A stretch of 64,000 nt of DNA from Diadophis punctatus similis. Taxonomy: Eukaryota; Chordata; Lepidosauria; Squamata; Dipsadidae. Where the stretch lies: contig JALIGW010000003.1 of the NCBI GenBank assembly GCA_023053685.1, positions 51,170,496 through 51,234,495 of the forward strand. The letters run 5' to 3'. Below are positions 45,754 through 58,241 of the stretch, piece after piece. A program made the position numbers and the translations under genes. The notes under the pieces were generated by a model that searched no databases, was not told where the DNA came from, and saw nothing but the letters and a program-made list of their open reading frames with translations. Numbering within the stretch: position 1 is the stretch's first letter; every line of letters starts with the position of its first letter.

Positions 45754-46641
45754 CTCTAGGGTATATTCTGCAATTCAATGCCAAGCCATTCAAAAACCAT
45801 GGATTACTATTCCCAGAATAGTTTTTTTTTCTCCTTTCAGGTAGTTATTGTTTATTGAAAAAAGGATGGTTAATATAATTGTACAATCACTTGAACATGT
45901 ATACTGTCAGGTTCATTTTATTATTGACATATTTTAAGCATCCTAGATACAGGCTACTAATTTCTGGAACAGAAAGCTTAGAGAAAAGAAGGTAAGGAAT
46001 ACTTGGTCCTGATCTCAGAGTTCTTGCAAAAGGAATTAATTCTTTTCACCTGCACATGAAATTGCATAATTCCATCTTATCTCTCAGAACTGGACAAGGG
46101 AAACAGAATGAAGCACCAATGTCTTCAGGTAGCTTGGACTGTATGCCCCAGTAGTTGCTTTACTACTTTAATATAGCATTATATATTCCTAGTGGATACC
46201 ATAATTATCTGGAGTTGTTTGTTTAATCCAAAGGGATATTAATTTTCTCCAGCTTTTTGCAAATGAGGGCATGAATTAATACTGGTTTCTTTTCTCCCTC
46301 CTGCAGTACTAGTTATATTGCCAGTATATGTTCATTTTCATAAAAATGCATCTATAACTCTAGTTCTACAGACGCATTTACTTTGTTCCCTTTAGCAGAA
46401 CAAAACAGTAAAACATAATATCAAAAAGGCACAATCTCACTACCATCCAATTTAAAATCACAATTAAACAGCCTCAGTAATCTGAGTGGTCCCTATGATT
46501 TAAAATAACCATTAAAAACAACATTACATGCTTAATATCTTGCTGCATAAAAGTAATACTTAAAGCAGATTAACAAAGGCCCATAAGAAAGAAACATTTT
46601 TAATACTGGTATCTTTTTAAAATCTGACAGCTCAAACACAA
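45754..46641. other. Unassigned intron sequence
   Basis: Nothing recognised. Confidence 0.5.
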
Positions 46642-46866
46642 CAGTGGTGGTATTCAGCAGGTTCTATCCGAATCGGGAGGACCGGTAGCGCTGACTGCGG
46701 GTGGCCCCACCCACCCAACGCGATGTAAGCACGTTGCGTTTTTGAGGCTGTGCGCATGCGCAGAAACCTTTGCGAATGCGTGGACAAGGCGCGTTCGAGT
46801 GAAGCGAGCGAGCAGGCGCTCTCACATTTGCGAACCAGTAGGGAAGGTAAGTGAATACTACCCCTG
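46642..46866. mobile_element. Family D hAT MITE, 225 bp
   Basis: Ends CAGTGGTGGTATTCAGCAGG and AGGTAAGTGAATACTACCCCTG; perfect target duplication AAACACAA. Contains TGCGCATGCGCA at 46751. Confidence 0.9.
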
Positions 46867-47139
46867 AAACACAAGGTATAGAACTTATGGAACCTGATTC
46901 CATAGAACTGACACCAGATGAGAAAAAGCACGATGAGGTTAATATAAGAAAGACTGGTCCCCCCTGACTAGACAATTGGGTCAACAAGGCACATGAGAAC
47001 AAGCACTATTCCACTGTACAACACCCAGTGAGTGAACACCAACAAATTAAAACTGATACTATTTGTGAATACTCAGCCAGCGTATGATTTGGCAAAAAAA
47101 CAAAAAAACTCCCATTCCTGCTATGCAGTAGCATCCCAC

Positions 47140-47425
47140 CAGGGGTGGGTTCCTCCCGGTTCGTACCGGTTCGTTCGTACCGGTAGCGACACGCTGGTGA
47201 CATCACGATGACATCACTGAACCAGATCGGTTGGTGCCGGTCCGTGGGCGCAGCCATCTTTAAAAAAAAATAATTTTTTTAAAAAACTTTTTTCCTTCTG
47301 AGCATGTGCAGAAGCCGAGTTCCGGCACTGTGCATTCGGTCGCCATCTGTTTTTCAGCTTTGTTTTTTTGCCACACGTGCAGAAGGAAGCGAACTGGCAG
47401 CGAGGTAAGTTAGAACCCACCCCTG
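47140..47425. mobile_element. Family A hAT MITE, 286 bp
   Basis: Ends CAGGGGTGGGTTCCTCCCGG and AAGTTAGAACCCACCCCTG; perfect target duplication CATCCCAC. Confidence 0.94.
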
Positions 47426-48875
47426 CATCCCACCTAGTATCATTATATACAGCATAACTGTTTTCTTCTGAAGTTGCCCTATACGGAGGGGGGGGGGAGA
47501 CCATATCTTTTTCCATGGGTTAAAATGAGAAACAAGAACACTCAACGTTTGTAACCATATCCCCACTGACCTTTGTTTGGTCTACTGAAAATAATGCTTA
47601 GGATGGAAAAGAACCAAATATAGAACACTGTAAAATATTCAAAGCAAACCATAACAACTGTTATGAAGGAGATTGATCAGTGTCTAAGAAAAGGCCAGCA
47701 CTTAGAGCTTCCTTCAGATTACTCCTAGGAAAGTCTAAACTTCTGATATTAGATGCTAATTTAATAGGGGGAGGGGTTTCCAATAAGGCGGAAATGGAAG
47801 ATCAAAGAGATGGCTAATTCATATGGACTATATTTCATCACTACACATAATTCAATAAGTTTGTACAAACAAAATAATCACAATTCCAGTAATATAAATG
47901 TTATAATTAGAATTGTGTAAACGTGGGAAAGAAAAAAGAGAAAGGAAAAGGAAAAGAAGCCGATTGTCAATTTGTTAGGAAACTGGCTAAATGTAGCTGA
48001 GGGTTTAAAGAAAGACGCTCTAGAACTAAACACTTGGAGGGAGAACATGGATTTTTGTCCAAAATAGAAGCAAACCAAATGGAGACACAAAGCCTTCACA
48101 TAATAGGAATTATCCAAATTAGATTTGTCTAAATAGGACAGATGTTAATGAAGTCATGAGAACAGAGTTCTACAATGTCAGCAGTTCCTGTGTTAAACAG
48201 CACCTGCCTTGCCAAAGCTCAGTGGTGCCACTAACAATGTGACAGTTGCTGTTGTTTTTATATAACTGATGTAAATCTGGAAGTACCCAATATATGCTGC
48301 AAGTCACCGGCAGTTAATTTGTGTGTGGCCACATATATAGAGGATTATCAGCTTCCAAAGTAGAATTTTTAATTTTCATTTAGATAATAGATAATCCCTA
48401 ATGCTGTTCCCATAGGTTTCTTGATATCAGTGACAAAGGCAATATATTTTCAATACACAAAACTTCAATTCATTATTAGATCAGAGGTACTGTGAGTTTT
48501 AACAAATGGTATGTAAATTCCAATTAATGAAAAATCAACATATAACGAAAGCACAGCTTAAACTTCACCATTAGATCTTACATTTCTGCTTAATAGACCA
48601 TATCTATGACAATTTTTCTACAAAACCTTCCTCTAAATACAGTCCTTATTTAATAAAAGACCTTTTCCCACTGCTGAGTAGAAGTGCTGTTCTCCATCTC
48701 TTAGCTGGCAGAAAAGGATAACAGTGTGAAATTCCCACTGCCATGTCCGGCTCAGATTGCCTCTGTTTTAAATCACAGGATCATCTGACTTCCTTGAGAT
48801 AACAAGTGACAAAGCCTGTCTTTGAATGATTTGAGAGCGTCCTTGAAAGGTGGTAGATTAGAATATAGGGCCCAC
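47426..48875. other. Unassigned intron sequence
   Basis: About 1.45 kb with nothing recognised. Confidence 0.5.
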
Positions 48876-49018
48876 CATAGGTTGCTCCTGGTTCCGGCCA
48901 GTTCTCGGTAGCGGTGGCGGCGGGAGGCTCCGACCACCCACCTGGGATGCTTCTGTGCATGCGCAGAAGCGTCGTGCAAGCACGAAGTGGTAGCAAAGGG
49001 TTTTAGAACCCACTACTG
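48876..49018. mobile_element. Family C hAT MITE, 143 bp
   Basis: Starts CATAGGTTGCTCCTGG and ends TTTTAGAACCCACTACTG; perfect target duplication GGGCCCAC. Core CTTCTGTGCATGCGCAGAAG. Confidence 0.88.
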
Positions 49019-49237
49019 GGGCCCACCCACTGTGCTAAAGATAACTTAAGGTTACTCCACTCAATGCTCTGGGGATAAAAGAAGAAGAGGACAGGACTGT
49101 TACTACCAGCATCAAATCTGAGTTGATAAAACTCAATCAGGAGAGAAAACAAAAATGTTCCCAGGACAGGTTTTTGCCACAATTGGGTTCAAGTGGGGAA
49201 AAGCTCTTATTTAATTAAATCAGCTCGCTTTTCTATT

Positions 49238-49911
49238 GGTTGTTGTTGTTGTTAGCAGTGAAGTCGTGTCCGACCCATCGCGACCTCATGGACAACGTTC
49301 CTCCAGGCCTTCCTGTCCTCTACCATCCCCCGGAGTCCATTTAAGCTCACGCCTACTGCTTCAATGACGCCATCCAGCCACCTCATTCTCTGTCGTCCCC
49401 TTCTTCTTTTGCCCTCAATCTTTCCCACCATTAGGCTCTTCTCCAGTGAGTCCTTCCTTCTCATTAGGTGGCCAAAGTATTTGAGTTTCATCTTCAGGAT
49501 CTGGCCTTCTAAAGAGTAGTCAGGGTTGATCTCCTCTAGGACTGATTGGTCTGATCGCCTTGCAGTCCAAGGGATTCACAAGAGTCTTCTCCAGCACCAT
49601 AGTTCAAAGGCCACAATTCTTTGGTGCTGAGCTTTTCTTATGGTCCAACTTTCAGAGCCATACATTGCAACTGGGAAAATCATAGCCTTGACTATACGCA
49701 CTTTTGTTGGCAGGGTGATGTCTCTGCTTTTTAGTATGCTGTCTAGATTTGCCATAGCTTTCCTCCCCAGGAGCAAGCGTCTTTTAATTTCTTGGCTGCA
49801 GTCCCCATCTGCGGTAATCTTGGAGCCCAGGAAAATAAAATCTGTCACTACCTCCATTTCTTCCCCATCTATTTGCCAGGAATTGAGAGGGCCGGATGCC
49901 ATGATCTTAGT
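49238..49911 (-). mobile_element. BovB (RTE) LINE, 5'-truncated 3' end
   Basis: On the minus strand it encodes the C-terminal part of BovB ORF2: ASGPLNSWQIDGEEMEVVTD, SKITADGDCSQEIKRRLLLG, SRDITLPTKVRIVKAM and, after one frame change, KLKYFGHLMRRKDSLEKSLM. The 3' end has a (CAA)n-type tail (TTGTTGTTG on the plus strand). Truncated at ACTAAGATCATGGC. Few disruptions, so fairly young. BovB is known for repeated horizontal transfer among squamates, ruminants and other animals. Confidence 0.9.
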
Positions 49912-50433
49912 GGGTAAGTACCTGCTGTAAGTATCTACTGGTAGTACCTGCTATAATTATTTTCTTTCTGACATGCATTTACAAAACTATAATAAGTTAC
50001 TTAATATATTCTTAGGCTTTCAGGATAGCACACCTTGATAACAGACAAAACTAAGGGAGAAAAGTAACAGGACAGAACATTTTGATTATGGACTGAATCA
50101 ATATATAGTTTTGTCCTGACAATATCGATACTATACTGACAACGTTTCTCTTTTATAGTGAGGAATGGTAGAAAGTCTTACCATTTTATGACTTCTACAA
50201 AGGCAGGGATCTCAAGAATTTGGGTTAAATGATCTGTAGTCCAATCTAGAATAGCAAAGTATCTAAAATAATATAAGGATATTGTAATGTCCTGGAGCTT
50301 AAATCTTGCAGTCTTTGAATCAAATAAGCCAGTATCTACTGCTTGCAATATATACCACTAACTACATAGCACATACTTTCATAATTATAAAATCCTAGAT
50401 CAGGATTCATAAACTGCAGTGTGAGATCCTTAC
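49912..50433. other. Unassigned intron sequence
   Basis: Nothing recognised between the BovB end and the 50434-50487 exon. Confidence 0.5.
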
Positions 50434-50487
50434 CTTTCTCAGGTCATTCAACCCATACTCAATGGATGAAGTCAAAACCTCAAGGGC
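50434..50487 (-). CDS. BTBD19: BTBD19 exon, BTB C-terminal part (probably exon 3)
   Basis: This is an 18-codon exon too short to appear as an open reading frame. On the minus strand it runs from a TTTTATCTGCAG acceptor to a GTAAGG donor, in phase 0 at both ends. It reads ALEVLTSSIEYGLNDLRK, which aligns directly with the LEVLTAAVEYGLEELRE segment of BTBD19 and follows the previous exon without a gap. It supplies the last helices of the BTB domain. A 34-kb intron follows it in the gene direction. An L1 lies a few hundred bases upstream on the opposite strand. Confidence 0.85.
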
Positions 50488-50553
50488 CTGCAGATAAAAT
50501 GAATAAGGCAGATATTTTGTAATAAGCCACATCCTTTATATTGTCAAGATAAG

Positions 50554-50556
50554 TAT

Positions 50557-50615
<59 letters not shown>
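50554..50615. repeat. (TTTA)n microsatellite
   Basis: About 15 TTTA units, within 70 bp upstream of a BTBD19 exon in gene orientation. Confidence 0.95.
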
Positions 50616-50616
<1 letters not shown>

Positions 50617-50838
50617 ACATGTACAGGATAGTAGTTGTTTGTATAAACATAAGTAAAAAGTAACGATAAAAGAGGACAATAGGACAGTAGGACAGGGATG
50701 GTAGGCACAGTGGTGCACTTATGCACGCCCCTTACAGACCTCTTAGAAATGGGGAGAGGTCTACTGTAGACAGACTAAGGTTAAAGTTTTGGGGGATTGG
50801 TACCTGAACTTTTTATTTTCTAACTTTCCAGCAGCATT

Positions 50839-50905
50839 AAAAGTTTCTATGTGATTTCATCATGCTTTGAGCCTTTTCAGTGTTTATTTTTACCTTCTCA
50901 GAAAT
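50839..50905. repeat. Left copy of the L1 target-site duplication
   Basis: 67 bp starting AAAAGTTTCTATGTGATTTC and ending TACCTTCTCAGAAAT, identical to 55049-55115. The left junction TT/AAAA on this strand is the usual L1 endonuclease site. Confidence 0.9.
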
Positions 50906-53900
50906 TCAAAATAAAAGAAGGGATGAGGAAGAAATAAAATTAATATCGTTAAACATAAATGGTTTAAACTCACCGGCAAAAAGGAAAAGAATACTGCATA
51001 GATTATTAAAGCGACAGTTTGATATTATATGCATGCAAGAAGTGCATATTAACAATGATATCCGAAATTGGGTACATTATTTACGGCATTAACAACGGTC
51101 AAAAAAAGAGGAGTAATAATATATGTGCAAAAATGGTTAAACCCAAAATTATTGTATGCTGACCCGGATGGAAGAATGTTAATAATTAAAATAAACTCTG
51201 GCAATAGAACAATTGTGATAGCGTCTATATATGCTCCAAATGTAAATCAAACCACCTTTTATGCGAATTTGCATGAACAATTAGATAAAATACAGTGGGA
51301 AAACTTATGTATTATTGGTGACTATAATGCCATATCTGATAGGAAAAAAGATTATAAAAGTAATAACAGGAAAAAAGCAAGGGGATTACTTCCTAAAACA
51401 TTTGTAGACATGAAAACTGAATTTAATCTGATTGATGGCTGGCGTTACTTAAATCCAGAGGGAAAACAATATACATTTTTTTCGTATCCCCATAGGTCGT
51501 GGTCAAGGATTGATATGGCCTGGATGAATATGGAGTTAATAACAGAAGTAAGCGAAATAGAAATAGAACCAAATATGTGGGCGGATCATAATCCGATTAA
51601 AATTAAGTGGAAAGGGAAAATTAAGAAAACGAAAGTAAGATGGACCCTTGACCAAAGAGTAGTTAAAGAGCAAGCATATATAGAAATGATGGAAAAAGAG
51701 CTGAAATATTTCTTCCAGGCCAATACACAGGAACATACTACAACACAAATCCTATGGGATACAACAAAGGCATATATTAGGGGCTTATCTATCGCATACC
51801 TTGCCAACCGTAATAAAAAGAAAAGGGACAAACGTAATAAATTAATCGGTGAAATAAACAAATCAGAAAAAGTCCTACAAAATAATCCAAATGATACAAA
51901 AACTGCAGAAGAGATAACAATATTAAAACATGAACTTAAACTCATTACTCAGGAAGAATTAGCACGAGATATTAAAATAGCAAAACAAAACTTTTTTGAA
52001 TTTGGCAATAAACCAGGTAGGTGGTTAGCCTACAAACTCAGGAAGGAGAAAGCGGATAGAGTAATTGATGCATTAATAGATGATTCAGGAGAAATTCGAA
52101 CCAGCATGATAGAGAAAAAGAACATAATACAAAGATTCTATACAGAACTTTACAAACAAGAGAAAATTGAAGAGACGGAGATTAAGGAATATCTGAAAGA
52201 CAAGAATCTGCCAGTCGTTTCGGAGGAAGATAAGTCCATACTAAACAATAAAATAACAATAACAGAATTAAGAACAGCTATAAGTAAACAAAATAATAAT
52301 AAATCCCCAGGGCCAGATGGTATTCCATCTGAAATTTATAAAAAATTACAGACCTCTTTGGAATTAATAATGTTGGAGGTATATAATGAGGTTTTAATGG
52401 GAGCAAAAATTCCGGATACTTGGAAGGAAGCATACATAACCTTAATCCCGAAAGAAGATACAAACAGACAACAAATTCAGAATTACAGGCCTATATCACT
52501 TTTGAATACTGATTATAAAATATTGGCTACGATCATTGCGGAAAGATTAAAAAAGATTCTCAATAAAATAATACATACAGATCAAAATGGTTTTTTGCCA
52601 AATAGGCAAATAAGATATAACACAAGAATAATACTTAATGTTCTTGAATATTACGATCAGCATATTGAAAGCCAGGCAGCATTAATATTTATTGACGCCC
52701 AGAAGGCGTTTGATAATCTTTATTGGAAGTTCTTCACAACTTTATTTGAAAAAATGGAACTAGGGAATAAATTTACGGGACTAATCAAAGCAATTTATAA
52801 TGAACAAACAGCTAGAATAATATTTAATAACGAAGTAACAGAGAAAATAAATATAAGTAAAGGAGTTCGACAAGGCTGCCCCTTAGCCCCATTAATATTC
52901 ATTTTGGCATTGGAGATACTTTTAAGAGAAATTAGAACTAATCAGGAAATAAAAGGAGTGAAAATAAAAAAAGAGGAATACAAAACCCAGGCCTTTGCCG
53001 ATGACTTGGTTATTATTTTGGAAAATCCAATTGAAACGGGACCAAAACTGTTAGAAGAAATTGAAAAATATGGAAAGATTGCAGGTTTAAGGATAAATAA
53101 GGAAAAAACAAAAGTAATAACTAAAAATTTAACGGCAAAACAAAAGGACAACCTGGAAAAAATATTAGGAATTAAAACTGTTAAAAAGGTAAAATATTTG
53201 GGACTGTGGTTAACCGCTAAATGTACAACAATAAAAGAAGACAACTATTCAAAATTAATTAAAGAAATTAAAAAAGATTTAGAAAATTGGTCAAAACTGC
53301 AGTTATCTTTTATGGGTAAAATTGCAACCATTAAAATGAATATACTCCCCAAAATTTTATTTTTATTCCAAATTGCTCCGGTAAAACTTAAAAAAGAGTT
53401 TTTTGTAACATTAAATAGAATTATACATAAATTCATCTGGTCAAAGAAAAAAGCAAGAATTAAAACAAAACTCCTACAGGATAGTAGAAGAAGAGGCGGA
53501 TTTGGACTACCTGATTGGGAGGTGTATCAACAAGCTGCCAACCTAATCTGGATTAAAGATTGGATATTATTAAGAAACAAACGAATTTTAACAATAGAGG
53601 GCTACGACCTACAGATAGGTTGGCATGCATTTTTGGCAGATGGGAAACATACTACACATTCGTATTTTCACCGCCATCAAATAAGAGGACCTCTCTTAGA
53701 AAGCTGGACTAAGATTCAAAAACAACATTATATAAAGCTCCCAAAATGGATCTCCCCAGTGGAAGCGGTTATTTACCCAAATTTATTAAGTGATAAGACA
53801 GTAATAACCTACCAACAAGTATTGGATGATTATGATAATCTTAAAATGAAACAAGATCTTAATGAGTCCGGTATGCAACTAGATTGGTGGCACTATCTGC

Positions 53901-54646
53901 AGGTCCAATCTAGATATAGTAAAGATAAACAACTTGGTTTCCAAAATATGAATGGCCTAGATAAAATATTATTAGGTACTGATGGAAAAATATTATCGAA
54001 ATTATATAGCTATCTGTTAGAATATAAATTGTTTGAAGAAACAGTTAAAGGATCAATGATAGCTTGGGCCCAAAACTTTGGGTATAATATACATCTTTCT
54101 GAATGGGACAAAATTTGGGAACAGAACTACAAATTAACCTTGGCAATACCTTATAAAGAGAACATCTATAAAATGTTTTATAGATGGCATCTCCCTCCGG
54201 CCCGACTGGCAAAAATGTTTACTAAATTATCTCCTAAATGCTGGAAGTGTAAAATAGAAAATGGAACATACTACCACCTTTGGTGAACTTGCCCCCAGGT
54301 GAGAATATTTTGGAATAAGGTTAAAACTATAATAGAACAAATTATAGCACGAAGTCTTGAATTAAAACCAGAATTATTCTTACTAGGCATATTTAGGGGA
54401 AAATTTGATGAACAAGATAGATATTTAATATTACACATTACTACAGCCGCTAGAATTACTTACGCACAAACTTGGAAATTGGACTCAATACCAACAATGA
54501 TAACTGTGGTCAATAAAATTTTGGAAGTAGCAGAGATGTGCAAGTTAACGATGGAAATTCAGGACAAAGAAGAGACAGATTTTTATAAAACCTGGGATAG
54601 ATGGTATAATTGGCTTGGACAAAAAAAATACAGAAATCTATTATAG
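50906..54646 (+). pseudogene. L1 ORF2 (endonuclease-reverse transcriptase), two lesions
   Basis: ORF2 of L1 nicks target DNA and reverse transcribes L1 RNA at the nick. In order: an apurinic-type endonuclease with SLNINGLNSPAKRKR, CMQEVHI, a GDYNAI motif, SRIDM and DHNPI; the reverse transcriptase with NNKSPGPDGIPSEIYK, YRPISLLNTDYKILA, FIDAQKAFDN, KGVRQGCPLAPL and the catalytic FADD at 52994-53005; and a C-terminal zinc-knuckle region CWKCKIENG...H...C. The frame breaks once near 51056-51068. A single in-frame TGA at 54284 replaces a conserved tryptophan position (HLW then stop, then TCP), after which the frame stays open to 54646. The apparent start of the long frame at 51068 is not an ATG, only the point after the frame break. 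About 1247 codons, close to full ORF2 length. Confidence 0.92.
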
Positions 54647-55047
54647 TATAACTTCTTGCAATGATATAACAAACTGTAGTTTATTTCATATATTATGATA
54701 CTTTATCTCACTTTCTGACTGAAATAATGTTTGCAAATAGCAGGATGAATTGGGTAAATTAGCTGTAGAAAGATTTATAATGTATAAATACAGATATAAT
54801 ATATAATCGAGTGTATAAAGACTACTAGTAGTAGCTAATAGGCTGTCAAAGAAGCAGGATATCACTTTTATGGTTTGTATTAGTCGGTGTTATGTTTGTA
54901 GTCGACTGCGTATGTTATATGCTTACTGTAGTGTTTCTACAGTTTTTGTATTTGTTTTTTTTGTGTTTATTTTTGTTGTTGTGTGTATTTAATTGTTATG
55001 TTTTTAAAGGAAAACTCAATAAATATTATTCTTAAAAAAAAATAAAA
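50906..55047 (+). mobile_element. L1 LINE, 5'-truncated, about 4.1 kb
   Basis: Contains ORF2 almost from its start, a 3' UTR of about 400 bp and a poly(A)-like end (AATAAATATTATTC then A-rich). It is bounded by a 67-bp direct repeat. ORF1 and the 5' UTR are missing. It is inserted antisense to BTBD19, about 350 bp from an exon. Confidence 0.93.
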
Positions 55048-55048
55048 T

Positions 55049-55115
55049 AAAAGTTTCTATGTGATTTCATCATGCTTTGAGCCTTTTCAGTGTTTATTTT
55101 TACCTTCTCAGAAAT
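55049..55115. repeat. Right copy of the L1 target-site duplication
   Basis: 67 bp identical to 50839-50905, directly after the A-rich L1 tail. Confidence 0.9.
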
Positions 55116-55152
55116 GTTGTATATTGTTAATAGAATCACAAATTATTCAGAT

Positions 55153-55300
55153 TGATACCTTGTTACCGGTTTGCACATGCGCACACATGTGCACCGCTTC
55201 TGCGCATGCGCAGAAGCGTCCCGGGCGGGTGGGCGGAGCCTCCCGTCCTTGCCGCTACCGGTTCACAGAACCGGGCCGAACCAGGAGCAACCCATCGCTG
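55153..55300. mobile_element. Family C hAT MITE, left end worn
   Basis: Contains CTTCTGCGCATGCGCAGAAG, GGGCGGGTGGGCGGAGCCTC and the right end AGGAGCAACCCATCGCTG. Left flank ATTCAGAT and right flank CTTCAGGA are only 5 to 6 of 8 alike. Confidence 0.7.
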
Positions 55301-55976
55301 CTTCAGGATTGTTGGGGTAGATTATCTCTGCCCACTATGCATTCTTTCTAACTGTATGATCATTTCTTAAAGGAAGGGAAAGAAACCTGCAACTTTCATC
55401 ATTCCTCAGCAATTAATATGCTGGCTTGATGGAAGCTGTAGCTCAACAAAGTATAATGAGACACAAATTGCCCATCTCTATTTTAAGATAACATCTGCAG
55501 ATTTTAATTTGCATATTTGTTCATCTCCTCTAGTAAATAGAAAAAATGATAGATGAAGCAGATTTAATGATACATTCTATTTTCTCATTTGTGAAAGAAC
55601 ATTTGAATTTCTAGGGCCTTGGTTACTTCAGAAGTGCATACTAATGACTTTGCATTCTGTAATTCTGGACAACTCACTCTGAAGATTCTTGTAGATATTA
55701 AAAACCAAGGGAAGGAAATCAGAGATTAAAAAAAACCTCTGTAAATAGAATTGGTATATATTGAAATAATCATCTTGATACTACTTCTGGCACATATGTA
55801 GGAAAATGTACCTTTTTGTTTCCAATAAGTGAAACTAATCACTATTAACAAAAGCAGAAAGAGAGATCCAGGATAATGAATCGGATATCGTATCTTCCAC
55901 ACATGTAAAAACAATATAGTAAAGGCAATATCTGCCCTCCAACCCAACATCAATTCCATGGCTCCTATAGGTGGTC
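55301..55976. other. Unassigned intron sequence
   Basis: Nothing recognised. Confidence 0.5.
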
Positions 55977-56344
55977 CAGAGGTGGGTCCCTCCCAGTTCG
56001 GACCGGTTCGCCCGAACCGGTAGCGACCCACTGGTGATGTCACAGAACCGATTCGGTTGCTGCTGGTCCATGAACGCCATCCTTTTTTTGATTTTTTGTG
56101 ATTTTTTGTGATTTTTTTGGATTTTTTTTTTAAAAAATTTCTTCTGAGCATGTGCAGAAGCTGAGTTTCCGGCACTGCACATGTGTTGCCATCTTGTTTT
56201 TGGCTTTATTTATTTATTTATTTCGGATTTTTTCCCGACACTGCACATGCATGCACGCGCAACGTGTGCGCACACCCACGAGGCGTGGACACACAGCGTG
56301 GGAGGAAGCGAACCGGCAGCGAGGTAAGTTAGAACCCACCTCTG
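55977..56344. mobile_element. Family A hAT MITE, 368 bp
   Basis: Ends CAGAGGTGGGTCCCTCCCAG and AAGTTAGAACCCACCTCTG; flanks AGGTGGTC / GGATGGTC (6 of 8). Confidence 0.85.
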
Positions 56345-57021
56345 GGATGGTCATCTTCATCCAAAAAGGATTTTCTATTGCAGAAAAGTCCTCTATAAAA
56401 GTGGGCTTCCCAGATGACACAACTGATAGTGGGAAAGATAAAGTTGTTGTATTTCTGCAATTACACAGTACAAATGAAGAGACTAAACGTTATTAATTAA
56501 ATGCCAGCTTAGTGGGGAATTTCAGATTGACTGAGATCACAATGTTTCTGTATTCAAGAGATTTTCCCTCCATGCTAGTAAAGGAAAAGACAGCCTTATA
56601 TACTGAATGTAGTTTGGAAACCCGTTATTCAAAAATCGCTTTACTGCTTTCTTATATCAGAACTGTGCCAGTGATTTTGGGGTGGCTGCCAACAACGTTT
56701 AAATTAGCAAAAAGCTAAGCAGCAAGACTTATTATCTGGAAGCTATTCAGAGTAGTTGCTTAAGCCAGCGTTCATGCACAAACATCCTTCCTTCCCACCT
56801 TCAACCAGCTTCTCTATACTGCAGTGGTGATAGGATTTTAGAACTCTCAAGGTTCTGCAATTCAAGACTCCATGGAAAATATTTGCTTCAAATATTAAGA
56901 ATTGTTAATATGAATATGGATTAAGTTCAATGCAAATACTAATGCTCCTATTTTTCACATATCACTACCACAAAGGCTGCTTCCAGAACTGAGCCTTCAT
57001 TCACATTATGTCATTGGAGGT
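56345..57021. other. Unassigned intron sequence
   Basis: Nothing recognised. Confidence 0.5.

Positions 57022-57065
<44 letters not shown>
57022..57065. repeat. (GTT)n microsatellite
   Basis: About 14 GTT units. Confidence 0.95.
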
Positions 57066-57069
<4 letters not shown>

Positions 57070-58033
57070 GAATTGCAATATAGATTGTACACAGTTTGTT
57101 CCTCCTAATTTTTATTTTTTTTAATCACACTTGCGTACTTTTTTTAAATTTAAAAAAATACTAATTGCGGATAGATTGTGTTACTTGCCGTACATATAAC
57201 AGAATTTTCTTTTCTTTTTGGGGAGCGGGGGGGGCAACCAATGAGAAAAGATAAGTAGATATCAGATGATAAATTTGTATTTTGAAAGTCTAGACCTGAA
57301 AAAATATAACCATGTAGAAGCAAAAGCAAGAGTAAAAACTAAAAATTCATCAGCATGCAGATGTGTAAAATGGCAAATCAGGGGAGTGTAAGTGCATAAT
57401 TTCCATTAGGACAAAAAAATAAGAGAGATATAAAACTTGGCTGATGTCTAAAATGAGAAAAGATTCTCTGCATGTTCAAAGAAAATATGGTAATGAATCA
57501 TACATTACAAGTGCCATCTGGACACATCTAGAATTTTAGTGCATTGAGCCATGCAACAACTGTATTAGCTGTCAGTTCTGTGGATTAAGAGAGTTTATTG
57601 ATCAGTCACCCACTTGGATATCTAGCTGATTTTTTCTAGGCCACTAATTCACCATGGCCTTTTAAAAATTATCATCTTCACATTAATTTTTCATTATCAT
57701 CTGTTCACTGCACACTTCACTGTCCTACTGGAAAAATCTATACTGAAGGTGGTTCTTGGTAAAAAAAAATATATTTTAAAAGACTATAAAAACAGCAAAT
57801 TCACAATTAGAAAAGACTACATAATATGAACAGATTTCCAAACTGCAGAATCAATCAAAATCAGGAAAACAAGAAAAAAAAACCTGAATGCTTTTATATG
57901 TCAGTAAAAAGCTGATAAGATTTCAAAATTAATCTATTTCATCTTACAAACAAATTAAAAATACTGCTGACTAATTTTTATTATTCCTCCATCCATTTCC
58001 CTGGAAGCCCAACCCAGCCAGTAGTATACTTAC
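57066..58033. other. Unassigned intron sequence next to the BTB exon
   Basis: AT-rich; nothing recognised. Confidence 0.5.
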
Positions 58034-58241
58034 AGTAAGATTGTTGAGAGTGACACCATTGGTGTACAGGTACTCAATGACTGCAAGGAACACTTCTGGC
58101 TGCATGTGATTCAAGATCAGCGGGACTTGTGTCTCATGGGGCTGGCTTAGCATTGCATGGAGAATTTGGCAGCGGGTAGAGAGTAGACAGCGATGGGCAA
58201 AGACTTTCTGCTTCTCTTTGCCAACCAGAAAAGTTACATCA
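58034..58241 (-). CDS. BTBD19: BTBD19 BTB-domain exon (first coding exon visible, probably exon 2)
   Basis: This exon encodes most of the BTB/POZ fold of a BTB-BACK protein, a family that often dimerises and in many members serves as a cullin-3 adaptor; the role of BTBD19 itself is poorly known. Read on the minus strand it starts after a TTTCCACAG acceptor and ends before GTAAGT. The first base completes a serine codon from the missing exon, and 69 codons follow. Visible motifs are DVTFLVG, KVFAHRCLLSTRC and the BTB hallmark FLAVIEYLYTNGV. These match BTBD19 (YSDV, VFAHRCLLA, FLAVLEFLYTN) better than other BTB families. No frameshift or stop is seen. The start exon, about 30 codons by comparison with a protein of about 290 residues, was looked for up to 64000 and not found. 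The first ATG inside this exon is not the true start. Confidence 0.87.
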
